The translations under genes were made by a program, and so were the position numbers. DNA of 64,000 bases, taken from positions 62,001 through 126,000 of the forward strand of contig JAEWBN010000003.1 of NCBI GenBank assembly GCA_023391095.1, written 5' to 3'. Within the stretch, counting starts at the first letter, position 1. Each line of letters begins with the position of its first letter. Below are positions 36,986 through 45,504 of the stretch, in pieces. Origin of the DNA: Pseudomonadota bacterium. GTDB taxonomy: Bacteria > Pseudomonadota > Alphaproteobacteria > Rhizobiales > Devosiaceae. A model generated the notes under the pieces. The model did no database searches. It saw nothing but the letters and a program-made list of their open reading frames with translations, and was not told the origin of the DNA.

Positions 36986-38955
36986 TCTGCTGCCTCCGGT
37001 GCAGCCTTTGCACGTCGCTGCGGAAGCCCCACACGGACCCGCCGGTCGGTGAGGGAAAGGAGGCCCGCGCCTGCCATGACAAGACAGCCGATCCAGATCA
37101 GGAGGATATAGGGCTTGTGCCAGATGCGGACGACGTGAGTGTCGTCGAGCGGCTCGCCGAGTTGCAGGTACAGCTGGGACAGACCGTAGGTCTGGATCGC
37201 CGCCTCGGTGGTCGGCGTGCCACTGGCAACATAGATGCGGCGCTCCGCTTCGAGCGTCGCCACGCCGCCTCCCGGCGCTGTCACCGAAAACACTCCGGTG
37301 TCGGCGACATAGTTGGCACCCGGCACCTGACCAAAACTGTCGAAGGCAATGGAATAGCCCGCCAGTTGCGTCGTCTCGCCCGGATTGAGTGTGGTGACGA
37401 TTTCGGTTTCCCAGGCGGTGACAGACACGATGCCCAGAACCGTGAGACCAAGGCCCATATGGCCGATGGCCGTTGACCAGATGGATCGAGGCAGCCCAGC
37501 GAGGCGGCGCATGCTGTCGCCGACAGGAATGCGGAAGAGGCGACTGCGTTCGACCAGTTCTGCGACGGAGCCCAGGGTGACCCAGAAGCCGAGCAGAAGA
37601 CCCAGCGGGGCCAGAGACAGGTGCACTCCCCCGAGGGCCGAAATGAGAATGCCAAGGAACACCGCAAGGGCCGCAAATCCCGCCAGTCGCTGGCCCACAG
37701 CCACGAGGTCGGCACGCTTCCAGGGCAGCAGAGGCCCAAACGGCAAGACCAGAAGGAGCGGCGCCATCAGCGCGCCGAAGGTAAAGTCAAAGAAGGGCGC
37801 GCCGACCGAAATGGTGCGACCGGTAAGCGCGTCGAGAACCAGCGGATAAAGCGTGCCCACCAGCACGGCGCCGACAGCCGTCGCCAGAAAGAGATTGTTG
37901 AGAACCAGGGCCCCCTCGCGACTGATCGGCGCAAACAGTCCGCCCTGCCGCAGGCTGGGGGAGCGAATTGCAAAGAGGAGGAAGGCGCCGCCGATGAGCA
38001 CGGCCAGAATGGAGAGGATGACAAGGCCGCGCGTCGGATCGCTGGCGAAAGTATGCACCGATGTCAGAATGCCGGAGCGCACGAGGAAGGTGCCCAGCAG
38101 CGACAGCGAAAAGGTAATGATGGCCAGAAACACGGTCCAGATCTTGAGCGCGTTGCGCTTTTCCATCACCAGCGCGGAATGGAGGAGCGCCGTGCCAGCC
38201 AGCCAGGGCATGAAGCTGGCATTTTCAACCGGGTCCCAGAACCACCAGCCGCCCCAGCCCAGTTCGTAATAGGCCCAGTAAGAACCCATGGCGATGCCCA
38301 GGGTCAGAAAGACCCAACTCAGCATGGTCCACGGGCGAACCCAGCGCGCCCAAGCCTGGTCAATGCGTCCGGAAATCAGCGCCGCGATAGCGAAGGAAAA
38401 GCAGATCGAAAACCCGACATAGCCGGCGTAGAGCAGCGGCGGGTGGATGGCAAGGCCGATGTCCTGGAGGATTGGGTTAAGGTCGGCGCCCTCGAGCGGT
38501 GGATTGGCGAGCCGCGCAAAAGGGTTGGACGTGAAAAGTGTGAAGCCGGCAAAGGCAGCCGTGAGAAGGCTCTGCGTGCCATAGACAAGGTTGCCCAGAT
38601 CGGCCGGAAGACGCCGGCCAAACGCGGCAACCAGTGCGCCGAACAGGACGAGAATGAGGATCCAGAGCAGCATGGATCCTTCATGGTTGCCCCAGACGCC
38701 GGAAATCTTGAAGATCAGCGGCTTGAGGGAGTGGGAGTTGTTGGCGACCAGGGCGACGCTGAAATCGGACGCCACAAAGGCCTGGACCAGCGCCACGAAG
38801 GACACCGCCACAAGCACGAATTGCAGGATCGCAGCCTGCCCCAAAACCATGGACAGTCGTTCGCCACGCCGCCACAGCAGCAACCCGCCCACCGCTGATA
38901 CGAGCGAGATGGCGAAGGCCAGGATCAGGGTGAAGTGGCCAAGCTCGATGCTCAC
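36982..38955 (-). CDS. ccmF: cytochrome c haem lyase subunit CcmF (CycK)
   Basis: This large membrane protein of 657 residues has about 15 helices and the Trp-rich haem-binding motif W-G-G-W-W-F-W-D-P-V-E-N-A-S-F near residue 235. It accepts haem from CcmE and attaches it to apocytochromes with CcmH and CcmI. I start at GTG 38955, which overlaps the ccmE stop (GTGA) and gives the expected M-S-I-E-L-G-H-F; an in-frame start eight codons earlier is less likely. Confidence 0.96.
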   Translation of the reverse strand: MSIELGHFTLILAFAISLVSAVGGLLLWRRGERLSMVLGQAAILQFVLVAVSFVALVQAFVASDFSVALVANNSHSLKPLIFKISGVWGNHEGSMLLWILILVLFGALVAAFGRRLPADLGNLVYGTQSLLTAAFAGFTLFTSNPFARLANPPLEGADLNPILQDIGLAIHPPLLYAGYVGFSICFSFAIAALISGRIDQAWARWVRPWTMLSWVFLTLGIAMGSYWAYYELGWGGWWFWDPVENASFMPWLAGTALLHSALVMEKRNALKIWTVFLAIITFSLSLLGTFLVRSGILTSVHTFASDPTRGLVILSILAVLIGGAFLLFAIRSPSLRQGGLFAPISREGALVLNNLFLATAVGAVLVGTLYPLVLDALTGRTISVGAPFFDFTFGALMAPLLLVLPFGPLLPWKRADLVAVGQRLAGFAALAVFLGILISALGGVHLSLAPLGLLLGFWVTLGSVAELVERSRLFRIPVGDSMRRLAGLPRSIWSTAIGHMGLGLTVLGIVSVTAWETEIVTTLNPGETTQLAGYSIAFDSFGQVPGANYVADTGVFSVTAPGGGVATLEAERRIYVASGTPTTEAAIQTYGLSQLYLQLGEPLDDTHVVRIWHKPYILLIWIGCLVMAGAGLLSLTDRRVRVGLPQRRAKAAPEAAE

Positions 38956-39428
38956 TGCGCGCCTGCCTCCGGACGCCATTCGCCCTGCGCCTTGAGGGCC
39001 TCGACAACTTCCTTGGGAACGTAATTTTCGTCGTGCTTGGCCAGAACATTGCTGGCGATGAACTGGCCGTTCTCACCCATGCTGCCTTCCGCCACAACAC
39101 CCTGGCCCTCACGGAACAGGTCCGGGAGGATGCCGCTGTAGGTCGCGACGATTTCGTGCCCGCCATCCGTGATCGTGAACGTATTGTCCTGCCCCGACCG
39201 GGTCCAGCTCGCGTCCTTGACCAGACCGCCCAAGCGAATGGGCTGGCCCGCCGCGACTTCGCGCGCGACAACATCGCTCGGCGAATAGAAGAACACGATT
39301 TGGTCGCGCAACGCGACCAGCACCAGCGTTGTGGCCAGCGCAACAACCACGGCGAGCCCGGCAATGATAGCGATGCGCTTCTGCTTGCGCGTCATGCCCT
39401 TTCGGCGGGCGGTGGCCGGCATGGTCAC
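38952..39428 (-). CDS. ccmE: haem chaperone CcmE (CycJ)
   Basis: CcmE carries haem in the periplasm on a covalent His link. The 158-residue protein has a basic cytoplasmic start, one membrane helix (about 18-40) and an OB-fold domain. The haem-binding H132 and nearby Y136 lie in A-K-H-D-E-N-Y-V-P-K-E. The GTG at 39428 overlaps the ccmI stop; an ATG two codons later is an equal alternative. Confidence 0.96.
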   Translation of the reverse strand: MTMPATARRKGMTRKQKRIAIIAGLAVVVALATTLVLVALRDQIVFFYSPSDVVAREVAAGQPIRLGGLVKDASWTRSGQDNTFTITDGGHEIVATYSGILPDLFREGQGVVAEGSMGENGQFIASNVLAKHDENYVPKEVVEALKAQGEWRPEAGAQ

Positions 39429-40501
39429 GGCGTGCCTCCATTCAATGTAAGCCCGGCGCCCAGCGCCAGCGTGTCCAGTTCACCGCGGTCGAAGGCCGCC
39501 GGATAGGCAGAAACCGCCGCATCATAGGCCGATTGTGCAGCCGGGAGATCACCCAAAACGACATAGGAGCGGACCAGCTGCATCCAGTCCTCCACGGTGC
39601 CGCCCTCGGTTGCGAGGCGCTCGGCAAGACCGCCCACCATGCCCCGGATCATCTCGGCCTGCTGCTCGGCTGCGGTATCGACGCCGCCCGCCTGCGCTAC
39701 CGCCAGACCCTGCTGCGCGGCCGCCAGCCAAGGCTCGTCACCCTGCGCCAGAGCAATCGCTTCCTGCCACCATGCAACGGCTTGAGCATAGTCACCGGTG
39801 CGCATGAGTTCAGCGGCAATATAGAGGCGCGGCTGGACGAGCGACGGATCGCGTTCGGCAGCAGCGCGCAGCAAGTCGACTGCCTCTGCCGATCCCTGTC
39901 CGTTGGCCGCCAGGAGCAGCGCTTCGGCAAGCGCCGTTTCAACATTGGCGTTTGCGCCGCCCAAAGCAAGCACCTGCCGATAGGCGCCAATGGCGTCGTC
40001 ATACCGTCCAAGCTCAATGTAAGCCGGCGCTATCACCGTCCACCCGCGCAGGTCGTCGGGTGTTTGGGCGAGCCGGCGTTCAATCTGAGCGATGGCGTCG
40101 TTGAGATCGATAGTCTGCGCCACCACTTCGGGACGCTCGGCCAGCGGCTGTGCCGGCATGTCGGGGTTACCCAGGATGGCATAAAGCCCGAAGCTCAGCG
40201 CCGCGACGGCGCCAATGCCAGCCAGAAGGACGCCGCGCCCAAGCTCGCCACCCGGGGCGGCATGACGGTCGCTGAGGCGCATCACTTCGCGGGCCAATTC
40301 CTTCTTGGCCAGCAAGGCCTGGTCATCCGCAATCCGGCCTGAGGCAATGTCGGCATCGATCTCGGCCAGCAGGTGACGAAAATGACTGTTGGGATCGGCC
40401 GTTTGCGGCCCCGGCGCGTTGACCACGCGCCCGCCGGCCGCGTAAAACAACGCGGCGCAGGAGATGGCGGTAACTGCGATGACAATCGACCAAAAAATCA
40501 T
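39425..40501 (-). CDS. ccmI: cytochrome c maturation protein CcmI (CycH)
   Basis: CcmI delivers apocytochrome c to the haem lyase. The 358-residue protein begins with a membrane helix (about 2-20), a cytoplasmic loop with L-L-A-E-I-D-A-D-I-A-S-G typical of the family, a second helix (about 90-110), then a periplasmic TPR-rich region (about 140-340). I start at ATG 40501, preceded by GGGG; the open frame extends further upstream but overlaps the divergent flavoprotein gene. It is the first gene of the ccmI-E-F-H chain, in the order known as cycHJKL in rhizobia. ccmABCDG are not in this window. Confidence 0.93.
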   Translation of the reverse strand: MIFWSIVIAVTAISCAALFYAAGGRVVNAPGPQTADPNSHFRHLLAEIDADIASGRIADDQALLAKKELAREVMRLSDRHAAPGGELGRGVLLAGIGAVAALSFGLYAILGNPDMPAQPLAERPEVVAQTIDLNDAIAQIERRLAQTPDDLRGWTVIAPAYIELGRYDDAIGAYRQVLALGGANANVETALAEALLLAANGQGSAEAVDLLRAAAERDPSLVQPRLYIAAELMRTGDYAQAVAWWQEAIALAQGDEPWLAAAQQGLAVAQAGGVDTAAEQQAEMIRGMVGGLAERLATEGGTVEDWMQLVRSYVVLGDLPAAQSAYDAAVSAYPAAFDRGELDTLALGAGLTLNGGTP

Positions 40502-40639
40502 GGGCCCCAAACGCTTGTTTGCCAGGCGCGGCAAGGCATGGTCCTCTATAAGCCGAATACGGCGAAAAACCACCAAAACAGCGCGTGAGAAGCGGGACGC
40601 ATTGCCACAGCCCCTCAAAAACCTTGCGTGCACGAGCGC

Positions 40640-41707
40640 ATGACGCCAGCAATTTTCGACCATGTCGTCATTGGCGCAAGCGCCCTTGCCCGTCTTTTGG
40701 CAGGACTGCTTGCTGGCGAACACGCTCGCCGGGTCCTCTTCGTGGGAGAAAGCCAATCGGGGTATCGCCTGCCCCGAGGCGTCGATCTTTCCGTCGCCCC
40801 CGTCACCCGGCCGGAAACCTGGGCTTTGCTGACGAACGGGGTGGCCGAAACCCTCAGACTTGCCGGTCGCATCGGCGGCCGCGGCGCCTTCCAGCATATT
40901 GACCCCATCTTTTTCGCCGCCACCACGCCTGCCGTCGAGGCCCTGTCCCATGCGCGGCACATGGCTGGCGGCTTCGGCGTGACGGTTGAGCCAGCCCCCT
41001 CATCGCTTGTGGGCGCATCGCGGCAGGGCGTCATCGTGCGGGACGCCATTCGGCTCAATCCAGCGGTGCTCGAGCCTGCGCTCGACCGGTGGATGGAGGC
41101 TCAGGGCGTTGTTTCATCGACGCCCGACAGTGTCAGCGTCGCCATGGACGGTAGCGCCGTTCTCGCTGTGGGCACTGCGCGCATCGAAGCCCGAAATGCG
41201 GTCCTCACTGATTCTGGCGCCATCATTGCCCACCTGCCTTTGCGGCAATGGACGCCGCTCCTGCAACGCATACAAACCGCGACCCTGCTGACCACGCCAA
41301 CCCAGCCGCTGGCGGCCCCGGTCATGGTGGACCTCGATAGTGGCGCGACGTTGGTCCAGCAGCCCGAAGGTGGTATCGCCGGCATCGGACATGGCGACCT
41401 CGCCGTCGTTTCGCGGCGCATGCAAGATCTGCTCGGCACGCAGCGTCAAGTGGAACTCGCGGGGCAGACGGCTTATCCGCTGCTCGCAACAGCTGACGGA
41501 GCGCCCGCTTTTGGCCGCGCCGCCGGGCAGGGAGCCGACGTCGTCGCCGGCCTGGGCGCGTTTGGCGCCTTCCTCGCGCCGGCCCTTGCACGCTGGCTCG
41601 CGGGAAAGTCCAGCGCGGTTGAGGCAGACTGGTTCGGCCAGCGCCTCATAAACCGTTCGGCAGTCGGTGCACCCGTCGCCGACTATCACCCCGGTATTCG
41701 CCTATGA
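40640..41707 (+). CDS. FAD-dependent oxidoreductase-like protein (DAO fold, degenerate)
   Basis: The N-terminus has a Rossmann-like strand and helix (F-D-H-V-V-I-G-A-S-A-L-A-R-L), but the usual G-x-G-x-x-G is G-A-S-A-L-A, so FAD binding may be weak or altered. The C-terminus (V-V-A-G-L-G-A-F-G-A-F-L-A-P-A-L-A) matches the end of DAO-family oxidases such as sarcosine oxidase beta. Length is 355 residues from ATG 40640, slightly short for that family. The stop overlaps the start of the next gene (ATGA), whose product resembles sarcosine oxidase alpha, so the two probably form a complex. Substrate unknown. Confidence 0.65.
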   Translation: MTPAIFDHVVIGASALARLLAGLLAGEHARRVLFVGESQSGYRLPRGVDLSVAPVTRPETWALLTNGVAETLRLAGRIGGRGAFQHIDPIFFAATTPAVEALSHARHMAGGFGVTVEPAPSSLVGASRQGVIVRDAIRLNPAVLEPALDRWMEAQGVVSSTPDSVSVAMDGSAVLAVGTARIEARNAVLTDSGAIIAHLPLRQWTPLLQRIQTATLLTTPTQPLAAPVMVDLDSGATLVQQPEGGIAGIGHGDLAVVSRRMQDLLGTQRQVELAGQTAYPLLATADGAPAFGRAAGQGADVVAGLGAFGAFLAPALARWLAGKSSAVEADWFGQRLINRSAVGAPVADYHPGIRL

Positions 41708-43683
41708 GGCCGCAGCACAATCGCCTTCCGGCGGAGAGCAAAGCGTTCTCGGGTCTGTACGTAGACCGCTCGCGCCCCATCCAGTTCCGGTTGGATGGTC
41801 GGCTGGTCTCGGGTTTTGCAGGCGACACGGTGCTCTCGGCGCTTCTGGCGTCCGGCATCGATACTGTTGGCGACCATCTGGATGCACCGGTGGCGCTCAC
41901 TAGTGCGGCAGCGCCGGCCATCCTCCCGGTGAGCCATGGCGACGGAGCCGGGCACGCCTTGCCCATGGAGAGAACGCCGGCTCTCGACGGGGCGGAATTC
42001 GCCACGTTAGGGGCCCGTCGCGGAAACCCCATCCTGCGCCTTTTCCAACCGGGACGAACCCTCGGGCTCGCGTTGGATCAACGCGGCGCCCTCGCTCGGC
42101 CCTGGCGCACATGGCCAGCCGAAACGATGCCGGAGCAGGATATCGTGGTGGTTGGTGGTGGCGTCGCGGGACTTTCCGCCGCTCTCGCCGCTGCGCGCGC
42201 CGGCCTTAAGGTCAGCCTGTTTGAAACAGGCCTACACCTTGGCGGCAATTCCGGGCTCTTCGGCACTCAGGAGGGGGAAGAGGCGCCGGAGGCGTGCATG
42301 ACCCGCCTTTCGGCCGAAGTCGCCGCCAATCCAGCGATAAGCGTGTTTACCGGCTCCGAGGTCTTTGCCGCGCGGTCGGGCATGGTGCGCGCTCATATCG
42401 TTACTAGTGAGGGTAACGAAGCCAGCGGTCGCGTGGTCGACCTACCCACACGCTTCGTGGTCCTCGCCACGGGCTCGTGGGAGCGGCTGCCGCTCTTTGC
42501 GGGGAACAGGTTGCCCGGCGTCATGGGCGCGCAGGAAGCCTATGAGCTTGGCCGCCGCTTTGGAGTGTGGCCCGGCCAGTCAGCCGCCCTTTATACCGCC
42601 AGCAACCCCGCTTATCGCGTCTCGCTTGCGGCCAGCGATGCGGGCATTTCGGTCGTCCGGCTGCTCGACCCTCGGCCCACTCCGAATTCGCGCTTCATTG
42701 CCTTTACCCGCGCGCACGGCATGCGCCACGCAACAGGCACCCGAATTGCGGCCATCGAACAGGGCGGCCGGCATCGGGCCCTGTCCATCGTCACCGATGC
42801 CGGCGAGAGCGACACGCTAACGGCGGACCGGCTTATCGTTTGTGGTGGCTGGCAACCCGACCTTACACTTTGGCACGTCGCCGGCGGGCAAAGCCGCTGG
42901 GATAAAACCCATGCACGCCTCAAGGCTGTGGGTGACCTCGACGGCATTGTCCTTGCCGGCAGCGCAGCGGGCTACTTTACCCGCAAAGCCTGTATCCAGA
43001 GTGGCGCCGATGCGGTGGATCGTCTGCTCGGTCGCACCCGGCAACCGGTTGTCGACAGGCTGATCGAGCCGCTCTACGAGACCCCCGACGCATCCGCCAT
43101 TGGCCCGGCGACCAGCAACGATTCCAATCCGACCTATCTTGATGCCGGCACAGCGCTACTCGTCCGGCCGCAGGAGCATAAACGCAACTGGAAAGACTGG
43201 TTCCGGCCCGCCCGCCAGACAGGTCTCACCGCCCTCTCCGAAGCGCCACAACCGCTCACCGTCACGGCCGTTCTCGCCGGGGTGGAACTGGGCCTCATCC
43301 CGACCGAGGCTGCGGGGGCCGTCGCTCAGGAGCGCGTCGCCCTCGTCCCCCTGCCTGCTGTTGACACTCCAGAAGCGGGGACAGTGGTGGACGATACGCC
43401 AGAACCGGGGCATGTGCCGGCCTATTTGCAAGGCCGTTTCGGCTCGGACGAGCGGCTTGCAACCCTGTTACCCGACCAGCCGCGACGCCTTGAACCCGGC
43501 ATGCTGATCTTCCGCAGCTCCGACACTGTCGACCCGATGCGCGCCATTGGCGTCGTGCTGCGCACCGCAAATGATGGGGGCGTCGCCCTTGTGGCGGCGG
43601 AGGCTCTGGCATCGGGTCTGCCCGTCAGCCTGCGCGACGCCGACCGGTCCATATCGGCCCGGCTCAAGCCGTGGTCGGCGTAG
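41704..43683 (+). CDS. sarcosine oxidase alpha-like flavoprotein, shortened
   Basis: Residues 18-60 match the N-terminal beta-grasp domain of sarcosine oxidase alpha (R-P-I-Q-F-R-L-D-G-R-L-V-S-G-F-A-G-D-T), but I find no cysteines for an iron-sulfur cluster. A nucleotide-binding domain follows (V-V-V-G-G-G-V-A-G-L, about 147-156) with a second one inserted, ending around residue 450 at G-S-A-A-G-Y-F-T-R-K-A. The final ~200 residues are shorter than the folate-binding GcvT region of true SoxA (about 1000 residues in total); the last part may be only its C-terminal barrel. The gene is translationally coupled to the DAO-like gene before it. Confidence 0.7.
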   Translation: MRPQHNRLPAESKAFSGLYVDRSRPIQFRLDGRLVSGFAGDTVLSALLASGIDTVGDHLDAPVALTSAAAPAILPVSHGDGAGHALPMERTPALDGAEFATLGARRGNPILRLFQPGRTLGLALDQRGALARPWRTWPAETMPEQDIVVVGGGVAGLSAALAAARAGLKVSLFETGLHLGGNSGLFGTQEGEEAPEACMTRLSAEVAANPAISVFTGSEVFAARSGMVRAHIVTSEGNEASGRVVDLPTRFVVLATGSWERLPLFAGNRLPGVMGAQEAYELGRRFGVWPGQSAALYTASNPAYRVSLAASDAGISVVRLLDPRPTPNSRFIAFTRAHGMRHATGTRIAAIEQGGRHRALSIVTDAGESDTLTADRLIVCGGWQPDLTLWHVAGGQSRWDKTHARLKAVGDLDGIVLAGSAAGYFTRKACIQSGADAVDRLLGRTRQPVVDRLIEPLYETPDASAIGPATSNDSNPTYLDAGTALLVRPQEHKRNWKDWFRPARQTGLTALSEAPQPLTVTAVLAGVELGLIPTEAAGAVAQERVALVPLPAVDTPEAGTVVDDTPEPGHVPAYLQGRFGSDERLATLLPDQPRRLEPGMLIFRSSDTVDPMRAIGVVLRTANDGGVALVAAEALASGLPVSLRDADRSISARLKPWSA

Positions 43684-43687
43684 ACGG

Positions 43688-44890
43688 TTAGCCGCGCCGC
43701 TCGGCCGCCTGCCGGGCGCGACGCAGAGTTTCGGCATATTCTGGATTGAAACGAACTTGCGCCATCTTGATGGCCGCGTCGAGCCGCGCACCGGCACCGG
43801 CATCCGCGGGGTTCTGTCGGATCAGATCGAGATTGCGCTGCACATGAATTTCAAGCGCCTGCGCAGACTGGTTCCAGGCTTGGTCGAAGACCGCATTCAG
43901 GGCGAGGGAATCCTTGGCGTCACGCACCGCGGACAGCAGATACATGCCGTTGATCGCTGCAAGAATGGCGTCATTGTCGACGCGGTCAGCCCCATCCCGC
44001 GGCCGGCGCATCGCCATGTTGAGGTCGGTCAGCATGTCGCGCAGCCGCGGCTCGATCCGGTCTGAAACGGCCTTGGTGATCGTGGAGAGCATCTGCGTGG
44101 TGCTGCTGCCCCGGCTGAATTCGATATAGCCGGTCAGGGCCCGCATCAGGCGGTGATAACGATCAAGGCTGCGGCAGGCCAGGTCGACATCGGCAAACGG
44201 TCCGCCCAGTTCCAGGCTATGGATCTGGTTCTGTGCATGCGCGATAAAAGCTTCGATCAGGGGGCCAAAGCCGTTGCGGGCGATGGTAGCCTCGGTGGCA
44301 TTCCCCGACAGCCTGATGGCCGCAGTGATCAGCCGAGTGGGGTTGGCCACCTGCCCTAGCGCCGCCTGAAACAGCAGTGCTGCCAGTTTCGGGTCCTGCA
44401 GGGGCATGGATTGCAGCGCCACGCCCAGCGCGGATTCTTCGGTAATGGTGTTGATCGCGCGGCCAAATCCCTGCGCCTTTATCAGCAAGGCGCGGTGCCG
44501 CAGCGCCGATGCGATCACGGCAATCTCTGCCCTGGCGTTTTCCCGACCGGTCTGCGCCCGAAGCCGCCGCATGGCCTCGTGGTCGTGGTCGACCTGGTCA
44601 AGTACTGCCTTGATGCGTGCGAGAATGTCGGGAACGGAAGGCTCGAGCGCGGCTGCGCCGAAACCGCCGTCGGCCATTGCTCCCGCCGGGATCAGGTCGG
44701 GCCTGAGGTCGCGCGTCACCCAGGTCCATACCGCCGTGACAGCATCGCGGCTGATCGACCCCGGCAGGGCGTGCAATACCGGCTCTTCAACCAGAACGGG
44801 GTCGATCAGGCCGCAGAATGGCCTGATCGTCGCCGCGCGCTTGGCGCCGCCATGCATCGGCTGAGCAAGGGTTTTTGCGGATTGGGTCAT
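43688..44890 (-). CDS. conserved-looking helical protein of unknown function
   Basis: I do not recognise this 400-residue protein. It is predicted to be almost wholly helical, with no signal peptide or membrane segment. Basic and Gln-rich patches occur in the last 60 residues and a hydrophobic helical core lies around 160-210 (L-L-F-Q-A-A-L-G-Q-V). It starts at ATG 44890 (an adjacent TTG is less likely). Base composition and codon use look native. It ends five bases from the stop of the convergent flavoprotein gene and lies downstream of the lipoprotein gene on the same strand. Confidence 0.7.
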   Translation of the reverse strand: MTQSAKTLAQPMHGGAKRAATIRPFCGLIDPVLVEEPVLHALPGSISRDAVTAVWTWVTRDLRPDLIPAGAMADGGFGAAALEPSVPDILARIKAVLDQVDHDHEAMRRLRAQTGRENARAEIAVIASALRHRALLIKAQGFGRAINTITEESALGVALQSMPLQDPKLAALLFQAALGQVANPTRLITAAIRLSGNATEATIARNGFGPLIEAFIAHAQNQIHSLELGGPFADVDLACRSLDRYHRLMRALTGYIEFSRGSSTTQMLSTITKAVSDRIEPRLRDMLTDLNMAMRRPRDGADRVDNDAILAAINGMYLLSAVRDAKDSLALNAVFDQAWNQSAQALEIHVQRNLDLIRQNPADAGAGARLDAAIKMAQVRFNPEYAETLRRARQAAERRG

Positions 44891-44968
44891 CAACTCGTAC
44901 AGGTTCGATCTTCAGATCGACCCTATAACGGGCTGGTAAACAATCCTTTTCTTCGGCGATCCAGCGCC

Positions 44969-45445
44969 TTAGGCAGCGCCGGCCTCGACCTTCCAGTTGC
45001 CGTTCTGCTCGCGGCAGGCCGTGCCCTTGCGGACATAGTCGGCGCCGCCGATCTTGACGGTATGGGTGAAGTCGCGGCAGTCGAGATTGTTGACGCGAAC
45101 ATATGGACCGACTGAAACCGAGCCGGAAGTGCCATTGTCGCCGGCCCACTGGCGCGGTGCGCCCGGACGGCCGAACTGCAGCGCGTAGAACTGGGCGCTG
45201 TTTGCTTCGCTCGAATCCTTGGCGGTCATCAGGTTGAGCGCTGCGGGATCGACAAAACCATTGGCAATGCTGGTGGTGAGGCGCGCCTGCTGAACGTTCT
45301 GCGCCGTGGTCGGCACCATGGGCTGGACCACAACCGGCTGAGCCACGACCGGGGCCGGCGTCGCAACGCGGGTCGTGCCCGTGCTGGAGCAGCCAGCAAC
45401 GGTCAGGGCGACGAGCGGAATGGCGAATAGCGCGAAACGGTTCAT
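44969..45445 (-). CDS. surface-antigen-like outer membrane lipoprotein
   Basis: A lipoprotein signal ends in L-T-V-A-G-C (Cys19), so the protein should be lipid-anchored. A Pro/Val/Gln-rich linker (about 25-60) leads to a C-terminal domain with paired Cys residues (N-N-L-D-C-R-D-F and G-T-A-C-R-E-Q-N-G-N-W) that resembles the end of the rickettsial 17-kDa surface antigen family. The ATG at 45445 follows GAGG. It is the fourth gene of a minus-strand group with PepSY, response regulator and kinase genes and may be an output of that system. Confidence 0.75.
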   Translation of the reverse strand: MNRFALFAIPLVALTVAGCSSTGTTRVATPAPVVAQPVVVQPMVPTTAQNVQQARLTTSIANGFVDPAALNLMTAKDSSEANSAQFYALQFGRPGAPRQWAGDNGTSGSVSVGPYVRVNNLDCRDFTHTVKIGGADYVRKGTACREQNGNWKVEAGAA

Positions 45446-45504
45446 GGAATTGCCTCTAACTAGCGTTGTTTCGGTCTTTGTTGGCCCATTACGGCAAAAG
45501 TGCG

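Noticed and set aside
41755..41890. Iron-sulfur cluster in the sarcosine oxidase alpha-like N-terminal domain
   Set aside because: No cysteines lie in that domain, although its beta-grasp-like pattern matches the family.
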